DNA from: Euryodendron excelsum
Taxonomy: Eukaryota; Streptophyta; Magnoliopsida; Ericales; Pentaphylacaceae
Assembly: GCA_033060915.1 (NCBI GenBank)
Contig: CM065399.1
Location: 12,512,501-12,576,500 of the forward strand
DNA length: 64,000 nt
Direction: 5' to 3'
Shown: positions 44,600 to 54,419 of the stretch, in pieces
Position numbering within the stretch: position 1 is the stretch's first letter
Layout of the letters: each line of letters starts with the position of its first letter
Made by a program: the position numbers and the translations under genes
Notes under the pieces: model-generated
Databases searched by the model: none
Told to the model about the DNA's origin: nothing
What the model saw: only the letters and a program-made list of their open reading frames with translations

Positions 44600-45404
44600 T
44601 TCTTAAACAACCAGCCTTCATTGGCCAATGGTGGCTAATGTTTGCCCGCAAGAAGAGGGGCAAGGTGTTAAAATAATTAACGTATTATTCTACACCCATG
44701 TGATGGATATGTATATATATAGACACTAAACATGTGCTAGCAATACAATATGGTATTTAGTATGGGTCATGCATGCAGCCATGAGTGCATTGCATGCACC
44801 ATATGTGTAGGTGGCAACTGGCCATGCAAAGTTGGTAGGATGCCACAATGTTTGAAGTAAAATGAAAGAGAGTCTCAATCTGAAATGGCTGAGTTTGGGA
44901 CTTCATTTCTTATTGAACACTCATTCTGAAACTGTAGGTAGAAGGCTCTCAAAAAATTAATTGGTTTAGGCTCAAATTTCACATGATTCAGATACCGGAG
45001 GAGAGAGAAAACTCAAACTGAAGTTTCGGTGCAATCGGGTGTGAATTTCCAGGTGCAATGGCTTTCAGGGACCTTTCGGGAAATCAAATCTCCTTGGAAA
45101 TGCATTCCAAGAACATGAGGGGATCGGGCTTGAAACGAAGATATTTTTAGACATTTGATTCATCAAAAACCGTTGAGAAATGAGAGAGAAGTTTAAGTTT
45201 AAAGTTAGAGCGCAAATCGGTGCGAATTTGCCTGGTATAAGGTGCTTCGAAGCCCCCTTTTCGAGAGACCGAGTTCGTAAGAGGCTGAGTTTCATTATAC
45301 AGACATGGTTGGGCTCGGCAAGGGTCTCGCTTCTGACCTATGGCTGCATCTATTCAGTTCAACTAGGGATGTAATATAGTCAACAAGAAATTGCTGGTAT
45401 TACA

Positions 45405-45409
45405 GAGTC
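45405..45409. repeat. Target-site duplication of the chromovirus, right (GAGTC)
   Basis: Partner of 30271-30275. Confidence 0.9.
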
Positions 45410-45694
45410 ATTTTCTAAATGGGCTTAAACATTCTCCAAAGGTTGCCAACCAACCTGTTTTTTCAAAAACCCTCTCTTGAGTAAGGTTTTCAAAACCCCT
45501 TTTTAAAAACCCTAAGTTTAGTCTTCAGGCTTTACTTAGTTTTAAGTTGCCTAATACACCTTTAACCATGTTAGGTGGCGACTCCAAACCTTCTTCAAAA
45601 AGGCCTTTAATCAATTAAGTTTCAAGTTCACACCTCGTCGCACTTGTTCTCTTAGGAGGGTGAGTTCTATTAGATGGACTTAGGGCCAAAAAAA
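45410..45694 (+). mobile_element. 3' end of old Tat LTR-B
   Basis: It continues the old LTR after the chromovirus and matches 4355-4640. The last bases of the LTR (GGGGCGTGACA in copy A) and a few following bases are deleted, so it runs straight into the RT fragment. Confidence 0.75.
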
Positions 45695-47030
45695 CTACAA
45701 GAAGTTGAACTTGCCCCTGAATGCTTCCAAGATGGTCATTGCCCTCAGAAGCAAGAGCTTGAAGAAGTCAATCTCTTCCCTTCTACAGAACCTGCTCATC
45801 ATATCTTCATCTACAGGGATCTCCCTACCGAACAATGAGAAGCCCTCCTTAACGTGATCAGGCAACACCTAGATGTCTTGGCTTGAAATTATAGTGAAAT
45901 GCCTAGTTTGGACCTATAGTTACCTTGCATTGATTAAACATCCTTCCATCTACTTAACCTGTCAAGTGAGGGACGTGAGTTTGTAAGCTTGATATGGAGC
46001 TTAGCATTAAAGATGAAGTGGTTAAACTCTTAGATGATGGCTTCATTAAGCCGATCCAGCACCCATCCTAGCTATCCAACATAGTTCCCATTATAAAAAA
46101 GGATGGCTAGATCGGGTATGTATTGACTTTAGAGATCTCAATAAGGCTTGCCCCAAAGATGAGTTCCCTCTCCCAAGTATTGACAATCTCATTGATACTA
46201 TGGCCCACCATCATATATTCTCTTTTATAAATGGGTTTAGTGGGTATAATTAGGTCAAGATGACACCAAAGGATGCCTCCAAGACAGCTTTTTGTACCCT
46301 TATTGGCAATTTCTTCTACACCGTCATGCCTTTTGGCCTCAAGAATGCAAGTGCCACTTACTAACAAGCTATGATGGCGATCTTCCATGACATGCTCCAC
46401 ATAGTAGTAGAATGTTACATTGACGATCTTGTAATCAAATCCAAGCTGGAAGGAAACCACCTGAAAGATCTCCAGCACGTCTTCGAGCAATGTCACAAAT
46501 ATCACCTCTACATGAATCCCCTCAAATGTGCATTCGGAGTTACAACACGGAAGTTCTTAGGGTGCATCGTTCACCATCATAGAATTGATCCTGACCTAGC
46601 GAAAGTTCTGGATGTTGGTAATATGCCTTGCCTCATGAACCAAGACAAGTTTCGTACACTCTTGGGGTGTGCCTCTTACCTCAAAGGGTTCATCCCAACT
46701 ACGTCAGAGATCACTTAACCTTTTAGTTCCCTCCTCAAAAAGGATGCTCCTTATGAATGGCTCCCCTCACCTCAAACGGCCTTTAAAACTCTCAAGGCCA
46801 CTCTCACCGCTCCTCATACCATGATCCCCTCGCACTCAAGTATGTCGCTCCTCTTGTATGTCACATCTACCACACGTACCATTGGTGCCTTACTTCCACA
46901 GGAGATCGATGGAGTCAAGCGTCCAGTTTATTAGATCAACCGAGTCATTTAAGGGGCAAAGACCCATTACGCACCAATTGAGCACCATTGCTTGGCTTTT
47001 ATTTTTGCCACTAAGAAGTTGCAAAGCATA
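45695..47030 (+). pseudogene. RT and partial RNase H fragment of the older Tat family (copy B), inactive
   Basis: Close relative of 4653-5740, likewise joined to an LTR end with no gag or protease before it. The best open piece (46371-46718) carries the catalytic YIDDLVIKSK and LKCAFGVTTRKFLG. Unlike copy A it continues past KKDAPYEW into RNase H-like sequence (FIFATKKLQS-type segment near 46990-47025) before it ends at a junction with Ogre sequence. Stops and frameshifts are frequent upstream of 46371. Confidence 0.8.
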
Positions 47031-47573
47031 TCAAAACATCAATTTTTACTATTCACATGATTCAAACGAAGTTCTACACATTGAAATCAACAAAATTTGA
47101 AAACTCACTTTTTTGGAAGTTCTCCGGTGAAATCTTCTCTTCTGGCGACTTTTCCGGCGACGTGGTCTCCTTCCGGTAATCACCCGTGGTCTCCAAGAAG
47201 CACTCCTTTCATGTCCAAGACGGATTCCTCGCAATGCCTCACAAATTTGCGAAAACTCTTCAAATCCCGTAGGTGTTCGAACCAGAAAATTTTCTAGTTT
47301 TAATCCTAAGCCTAGCCCCACTAGCAGAGGCGCTAAGGTTTCTCAGCCAAAGGCGCCACTCCTAGTGGCGCCAGGTTCAAATTCTAGGTAGTTTTGCCCT
47401 TTTTCCTACCAAAACTCATTTTCGAAGGCCTTTTTGGTCCATTATCCATTTTTGACCCCCGTTGTCGAAAGATTTCCAATGTCCGTCCCTCGAACTGCCT
47501 CACAGTCAACTTAGGACTCTTACTTCTATCATTTTCTATCTTTGACAAGCAAAGACAGAAAAAGCGGGGCAGC
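47031..47573 (+). mobile_element. 3' internal fragment of another Ogre copy
   Basis: It matches 61655-62194 of Ogre-2 and, reversed, 11281-11820 of Ogre-1: the start of the antisense-gene intron with donor GTGAGT (reverse strand, near 47107), its exon 1, GGCGCC sites (about 47320-47375) and the polypurine tract. The left edge is a junction with the old RNase H fragment. It precedes an LTR as expected for an element's 3' end. Confidence 0.75.
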
Positions 47574-48832
47574 GGTAAGCACCCCATTTTTGACCGCTCG
47601 ACAATCTACACTCCGTCCAGACTTGTTTTCAAGTCATTGTGGGCGTATTCCAATCGAAATCGATTTTCTAAGTCTAAACCCAGTCTGTCCATCGCTTTGC
47701 GGGCTTACCAGGCCCAAATAGAGGCAAAATGACCAAAATGCCCTTAGGGGCATTGTTCTTTCCAATTCCAACTCCAACCCCTCTCTCGAGACAGTTGATT
47801 CCTCGAGACGGCAAATCTATTCCAAATCAGGCACGTCTTTTCGGAGACGGTAAGTCCCCTTTCCAATCCCTCTCTCGAGACAGTTTATTCTTCGAGATGG
47901 TTCCAATTCAGGCACGTCTTTTCGAAGATGGTAAGTCCCCTTACCAATCCCTCTCTCGAGACAGTTTATTCCTCGAGACGGTTCCAATTCAGGCACGTCT
48001 TTTTGAAGACAGTAAGTCCCCTTTCCAATCCCTCTCTCGAGACAGTTTATTCCTCGAGACGGTTCCAATCAGGGCCCCTTTAGTAACTTCCTGAGAGCGC
48101 TTCTTGTACTATTCTCAACCTCACTCTATCTTTTCGGATCATTCCGAGTCAGTTCTGGCAAACCCGGTACAAAATGACCGTTTTGCCCCTGGTGGGCCGG
48201 TCTCCTTTTTTGACCACACCAGCTCTGGGTATCAAACCGGTAATCCTATGAGATTGCCCCTTTTAGTATTCTTAACCTTTTCTTATCTTTCCGGATCATT
48301 CCGAGTCAGTTTCGGCAAACCCAGTACAAAATGACCGTTTTGCCCCTGGTAGGCCGGTCACCTTTTCCGATCACACTGGCTCTGGGAATCAAACCGGTAA
48401 CCTTTGGGAATATTCTAAATAATGTTTTCAAATTCCAAGTCTTCTTTTGGGACAGTTCGAGTCTGTCCCGGCAGCTTCTCGACCCGATTGACCGTTTTGC
48501 CCCTAAAGGCCCGGTCAGCCCCTCCGACACATCTTATCCTCATTTTTCAAGTCAAATACCTCCAGGACACTATTATAAGTGTTCCTGCTCTTTTCCGGCC
48601 TTCCGGGCCATTCTCGGACTTTCCGGAGTCACTCCTAGTAAAGCCAGACTAAAGATTGCATGGTAGTCACTAGTACAGGCGCCCAAATCTAGTCAAAGAT
48701 ATGTTGCTTGCCAACCTTAAATATTTCCTAAATGGCTGGCACCAAGCCAAAAATGGGCTGGCGCCACTCCTAGTGGCGCCAGTGTAAAGTTTGGCCTAGC
48801 GCCACTGCAACAGGTGCCAGGTTTATTCAACC

Positions 48833-48843
48833 TCTATAAATAC
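48833..48843 (+). promoter_or_regulatory. TATA box of the Ogre-2 5' LTR
   Basis: CTATAAATACA after CAACCT, as in the solo LTR. Confidence 0.65.
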
Positions 48844-50237
48844 AGAACCTCTTCTAACGTGAAAGAGGTCCGTAAACTCAATCGAAAAATCCTATATTTC
48901 GATATATAGAGCTCGAGCATCTCCTAAACCCTAGCTTTCCTAGGTTTTCCAAACCCTAGCCACCATACATTAAACCCTAGCCTCATATACACTCATACAC
49001 TCCCCCATACACTCATACACTAACCTTCAACCCTCCTTCGAAGACTTGAAGAGTTGCAATATGAAGTTTGAAGATTGAACGCGGCTCTTGAAGATCAGGA
49101 CGAAGACCGAAGAAAGCAAGGCGCGCAAAATAAACAAGATACAAGGTAGTTTCTCCATTTAAATTTTCGTACTTCCCCCTCTCTCTTCTCTCTTCTAACC
49201 CACTTGGATTTTCTCTATTTTAATCCCCCATCTCTCTTCTAACCCACTTGGGTTTTCTTATTTTCAAAACTTCTTTGTTTTCTAAACTTTCCCACTTTCA
49301 AAACTTCCATATTTCAAAATATTCCAAAATTCAAAACTTTCTTAACTTGAAACTTTCTAAATTCTAAACCTTTCTTAAACTAAACCTTCCATAATTCAAA
49401 ACTTTCCTAATTTTGAAACTTTCTTCAAAACTTTCCTAATTTCGAAACTTTCCTAAATCGGACCTTTCCTAATTCGAAACATTCCTAAATCGGACCTTTG
49501 CTAATTCAAACATTTCCTAAATCTAATCTTTCCTAATCTCTTAAACCTTCCAAGTCAAGTCAAATCTTTCCTAAGTCTAGGTTTCCTAAACCTCCATCTT
49601 TCCAAAACAAGTCTAAATCTTTCTTCCAAGTTCTATCTTTTCAAATCAAAATCCAATCTCTTCAATTCCAGAATTCTAAAGTCCAATTTTCAATTTTCTA
49701 TTCTAAGTTCAATCTCTCAATTTTCTATTCCAATTTCCAATTCAATCTCTTTCTTTCAAATCAATCTCTTTTCAATCGGACTCTTGTCCGAACTACGACT
49801 GACCTGATTCCTCCAAAAGGATACGTAGGAAACCTTCATAGGTGCGGTCACAATTTCTTTCAAATTTCAAATTCCACCACATTTTCCAAATCTCAAATTC
49901 TACAATCTTTTCAAATCTCTAAACTATTTTCAAACTTCCAATTTCAAATTTCTATTTCCAAATTTTCAAACTTTTCAATTTCAATTCCATCTCTTCAAAT
50001 CTATTTTCAAATCAAATCAATTTCAAATCAATCTCTTTCCAAATCTATTTTTCAATTCTCTTGCCTTGCACTTGCATATCATGCATCATGTTAGTTTCTT
50101 TTCAAGCATTGTTTTTCAAGGTGGATAGGATTGAACTATAGTTGGTTGAAGACTCTTATAGGTGAATCTAGGGTAGATTGACATGTAGGTACCGAAAGGG
50201 CGGGGTAGGGTGATGGCTTAGTGCGTCTTCCCTACAC

Positions 50238-50999
50238 GTAACCAACCTCCGAACCTAGATCACTGATTTCAAAGACCAAAAAAGGAGTTATTTTTCAAAA
50301 AGGGCTAAATGTTTTCTAAATGTTGCCAAACAACCTGTTTTTCTTAAAAACCCTCTCTTGAGGCGGTATTTTCAGAAACCTTTTCTAAAAACCTTAAGTG
50401 TAGTCTTCGGATTATACTTAGTTTTTAGGTGTCCTAACTCACCTTAATCAAGTTAGGTGGCAACTCCCAATCTTTTTCAAAAGCCCTTTATTTAAATCAA
50501 TTTTCAGTTCAAACTCAGTCGCACTCATTCTTTTAGAAGGGTGAGTTCTAATAAGAGAGTACAACGTTTTTCCCGCTTGTGTGAGTATTCCTCTAGTGCG
50601 AAAAATCTGGGCACAGCAGTAACCAACCTCTAAACCTAGATCACTGATTTCGAAAGACCAAAAGGAGTTATTTTTCAAAAAGGGCTTAAATATTTTTCAA
50701 AGGTTGCCAAACAACCTATTTTTCTGAAAACCCTATCTTGAGGAAGTATTTTCAAAAACCTTTTTCAAAAACCCTAAGTGTAGTTTTTGGATTATGCTTA
50801 GTTTTTAGATGACCTAACTCACCTTAATCAAGTTAAGTGGCGACTCCAAACTTTTTCCAAAAAGCCCTTTATTCAAATCTATTTTCAATTCAAACCTAAT
50901 CGCACTCATTCTTCTAGGAGGGTGAGTTCTAATAAGAGAGTACAGTATTTTTCCCGCTTGTGTGTGTATTCCTTGAGTGCGAAAAATCTGGGCACGACA
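50238..50999 (+). repeat. 381-bp tandem duplication of the LTR end
   Basis: Copy one is 50238-50618 and copy two 50619-50999. Both start GTAACCAACCTC and end with the LTR terminus (GGGCACAGCA and GGGCACGACA). They differ at several positions, so the duplication is not recent. Confidence 0.8.
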
Positions 51000-51001
51000 G
51001 C

Positions 51002-51018
51002 TAGCGACTCCGCTGGGG
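51002..51018 (+). other. Primer binding site of Ogre-2 (tRNA-Arg, one mismatch)
   Basis: TAGCGACTCCGCTGGGG; the intact version in Ogre-1 begins TGG. It lies two bases after the LTR end. Confidence 0.8.
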
Positions 51019-52450
51019 ATACTTAGAGGGTTAGGCCGTAGTCATGTCTCTTTACCCTTTACCCATGTAGAGTCCTCAATTAACTTGGTTCAGCCCTATT
51101 CACTTTAAATTTTCAAAACTAAATTTTCAAAATTGTTCTAAAAAACCATGCATTTATTCATATTATCTTGTATTATGTTTGCCATCCTCATACTAACACT
51201 TGCATCTTTGTTTTGTAGGTAGACATTTTGTTTAAATTCTATTAACTGCTATGCATGAATTTGATGAACAAGATGAATGGGAGTTGTTGGGCCCTTTCCT
51301 CCACTTTTAAAAATCACACACACACTGCATGTGCACTCGCATTCTGCATACTTGCATTATTACCCCGATATGTCATTTCTACTTAGAAAGGGGGAACTGT
51401 ATATTGGTTGTGGGCAAGATGTTGTGTCAGTTTCTTTGCCTACGGCCTGTTGATGGTTCCCCCGCTCGGATCACCAACCGATCATGGCATCACCTCGGGG
51501 AGTGGGCCTAGGTTTGAAGATCCGGGGACCGAGCCTTCTTAGGACGCATTAGTCAACTCTCAACCTCATACTCATATAGATACCATGCATAGCCGAACCT
51601 CTACCGGATTTAAGACACGAGCACTGTTTTTAAAACCATGGAGGAAAGGGCGACTGCTCTTACTTTCATTTATACTTGTATATCTCTGTTATTATAATGC
51701 CTGTATTCATACTGTTATAATGCCTATCTAACTACTCATGCATACACGTTTACCTTGCTATTGCATTCTCTCTTCTTATACTCTTTGCATACCTATGTTC
51801 ATGCATTCCATAATCCATGTCAAGACAAGAGTTCCAAGTAACTCAAGTCACTGCATTCTCATGCATATGATCAACCCATTGAGAGTGACACCAAGGTCAC
51901 TCTCCCTTGCATTAAACCTACCTAAACCCTAAGGGTTCCCACGTAACCCTAAGGACTCATGCCATGCACCTCAATTCATTTCATAAGAGAGGCCCCAATC
52001 CCTCTATGCTCACGGAGATAGGGTTGCCAAGAAAACAAGGGGCAATCAATCAACAAGGTCTCTCAGTGACCTCCTCGACATTAAATCCAGGGAAGGTGAA
52101 TTCGAAGACTTAAGAGTAGTTTAGGGTCTCCCTTTGTAAAAGTAGATAGGTGGAAGTCCAAAGAAAAATGTTTCCCCTCCCCCTATTAAAATGTTTTTCA
52201 ATTCTTTTGTATCTTAAACTCAAAATTTAATATACTTCTTTATTTTTATGAATGAATGCATGGATGGCTGAAGGCTTCTACCTGACAGTAAGGTATCTGC
52301 ATACAGGAGCAAATCCCCTATCTCTAAGAGTGGGCCAATACATGATGACTAGTTTCCCTCCTAAAGAGGGGCACCCTAGGGCTTGCATTACATAGAATTC
52401 TCCAAGAACTGAATCCTAATTTGTAACTATTGTCGTCATTGTTATATGTA
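51019..52450 (+). other. Gag-less 5' leader of Ogre-2
   Basis: Same length and content as the Ogre-1 leader. There is a splice-acceptor-like TTTGTTTTGTAG ending near 51220 and then a short frame starting at ATG 51253 (FDEQDEWELLGPF) that is soon closed. No capsid or zinc-knuckle motif. Confidence 0.6.
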
Positions 52451-54282
52451 ATGAATACTAGTCCAACATCCTCCATAATAGTGAAGGCCATGGTTCACAA
52501 GCTTCAGGAGAACATACCATTGGAAAGTAGGAATGTTAGCAAAAATCCCCTGCGCAACCCACTTACCACAATTCCAAAAGGGATAATTCACACCCAAGAG
52601 GAGCCCGAATACCAAGATCATTCCTTCCTAACCACGCAATCTTATCAACCCAACATGAACCTAACCATAGAAGCTTTACTAGACCCTTCCTGTTATCATC
52701 TTGTCCTTACTAAGTTATTCGAACCTAAACCTATGATTGCTATGGCCCGACCTGAACCTCAAGCTAACAACCAAGGAGTCATACGACCTAAGCTACCTTT
52801 AGTCTTGCCAAAGAAGCCAATTGTGCCCACTACTCTACCCGTCCTCATCAACCATTCACCTGTGGCAATCCCTTTGCTCATAAATCCAAGGATAACTCTT
52901 TCCACCATAACCCAAATGCTAATACCTAGTCTTCATAATGTCCCATGGAATTACCCACCTGAAAAGGGCACTGGAGAGCTCGTAACAGAAATAGGGGGGA
53001 TGACTTGGTCAGAGCGCCTCTACACCTCTATTGTAGTGGAAAGGAAAAGGAAGGGGAATGATAAAGAAGGAGAATGCTCCAACCAACCAACAGATCAGGA
53101 GATGTCAGAATTCACCAAAGCTTTAGGAAAGGTCGACTACGATATCATGGAACAACTTAGGAAAGCCCCAGCCCATATTTCGATCTTGGGATTGCTGCTC
53201 ACTTTTGAAGTGCACCGGAGTGCTTTAATAAAGATCCTCAAGGATGCTCATGTGCCTGAGAGTTTCACGCCAAATAACCTACATGACATGGTGAGTCACA
53301 TCATGGCCCCAAACATCATCACCTTCTCTGATGACGAGATTCCGGTTGATGGAACAAGCCATATCCGGGCTCTGCATATCGCTATAAGAACAAGAGGGAA
53401 AATGTTAGCCAAAGTATTGATAGATAATGAGTCGGCTTTAAACATGTGCCCGTATTCTACCCTAGAAAGGCTAGGAATGGACCAAAATTACTTGAAAAAT
53501 AATGGTATGATCATTTGTGTCTTTGATAGTTCTTGGAGGGAAGCCATGGGGAAAATTGAAATACCTGTCGAGATAGGACCAGTAACCTTCACAATTAAAT
53601 TCCAAATCTTACACATTCCGGCTGTCTACAATTTGCTGTTAGGAAGACCTTGGATTCATTCGGCGGGTGCAGTGCCTTCTAGCCTTCATCAGAAAATCAA
53701 GTTCATCGTGGGCTCTAAGCTAATTTCTATTTTTGCTAGAAAAGAGCTCGCTGTATACAAAGCTGATATGGTTACATCTGACACTGAACTACCCTCTTGC
53801 TTTCAGTAATTCGAATATATCACTGTTGTACAGAAAGAAGATCAAGTGGAGCCGAAATATTCCAAGAATTCTCAGATGATAGTACAGTACTTTAAAGCAA
53901 ATGGTTTTCATCCGGGTAAAGGCCTAGGGAGATGTTTACAAGGAAGACCTGAAATCGTAGAAATACCGTCAGCTGAACCCACCTTTGGGTTGGGATATAA
54001 ACCCACAAAAGGGGAAAATAGAAGTAATGTGGAAGAAGAGGGCAGATAAGAAAGCTGTCGTGGAACTCTCGAACTAATTCAAGCAATTGGACATGGGGGA
54101 AGGAATATCTATATTAAGTAAAAAGAAGAGAAAGGTCCAAGAAGAAGCGCCCGTCATGATGGCCAGTATCGGAGGAACCCAAGATGGATCCATTTGAGCG
54201 ATGTTGCCAGGCGAAAAGTTGCATTATTGGGCCAGCAAATACATCATCCGTGCTTGCAAGTTTCGGTGCAAAGCCCATTAGA
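52451..54282 (+). pseudogene. pro of Ogre-2: linker, aspartic protease, G-patch-like motif (broken)
   Basis: Counterpart of the intact Ogre-1 pro, starting MNTSPTSSIIVKAM at 52451. The protease site reads LIDNESALN, where the glycine of DNG has become Glu, so the enzyme would be inactive. The second motif LLLGRPWIHS is kept. It also has a TAA at 53807, then the G-patch-like part (GFHPGKGLGRCLQG, FGLGYKP) in another open piece, and frameshifts after 54010. Relative to Ogre-1 there are about 20 extra codons in the linker (EALLDPSCYH region). Confidence 0.85.
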
Positions 54283-54419
54283 GCGAGATCTTAGAGCAAC
54301 TGATTCGCCATAAACAAACTTTGTCCTTTTAAATTTATTTGTCTTAACTTTTTAAAATCAAGTTATCAATGAAAAAATATTCCTTTCTTGTTTGATTCAT
54401 TGTACACTATTTTCCATGC
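54283..54419 (+). other. Remnant of the pro/pol intron of Ogre-2, acceptor lost
   Basis: It matches the Ogre-1 intron. The acceptor CCATGTCAGGGAC is CCATGCCAATGAC here, so the AG is gone. Confidence 0.55.

Larger units (their letters stand above)
30276..45404 (-). mobile_element. Tekay/Del-like chromovirus (Ty3/gypsy), decayed, carrying a nested solo LTR
   Basis: Minus-strand element with LTR ends TGTAATACC...GTC(A/G)TGACA, a tRNA-iMet primer site and a 5-bp target duplication. The internal region 37473-42255 carries gag, protease, partial RT, RNase H, integrase and a C-terminal chromodomain in the usual order, all with stops or deletions. The two LTRs differ in length by about 1.1 kb. Its 3' LTR was later hit by an Ogre element, now a solo LTR. 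Confidence 0.85.
42256..45404 (-). mobile_element. Chromovirus 5' LTR
   Basis: 3149 bp with TG...CA ends, next to the primer site. It matches the 3' LTR except for an additional block at about 43229-44385. It includes CT repeats at 44389-44414 and 44549-44597. Open frames over the CT repeats and in 43292-43771 have no recognisable domain and are not called as genes. Confidence 0.85.
47574..50999 (+). mobile_element. 5' LTR of Ogre-2, internally deleted
   Basis: 3426 bp. The first bases are GGTAAGC where TGTAAGC is expected; the end is GGGCACGACA. It has three to four 81-bp units (47800-48070), three 155-160-bp units (48110-48620), GGCGCC units (48738-48825) and a TATA box (48833-48843). Compared with the solo LTR about 1.6 kb is missing at about 49255, within the R/U5 region. 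The last 381 bases are duplicated in tandem. Confidence 0.8.

Noticed and set aside
44332..44676. Ser/Leu-repeat open frames over CT repeats
   Set aside because: Dinucleotide repeats stay open in several frames (SLSLSL and its reverse ERERER); not proteins.
47729..48094. Open frame of 121 codons with SLSRDSLFLETVPI-type repeats
   Set aside because: Same 81-bp repeat in the LTR at 47574; not a gene.
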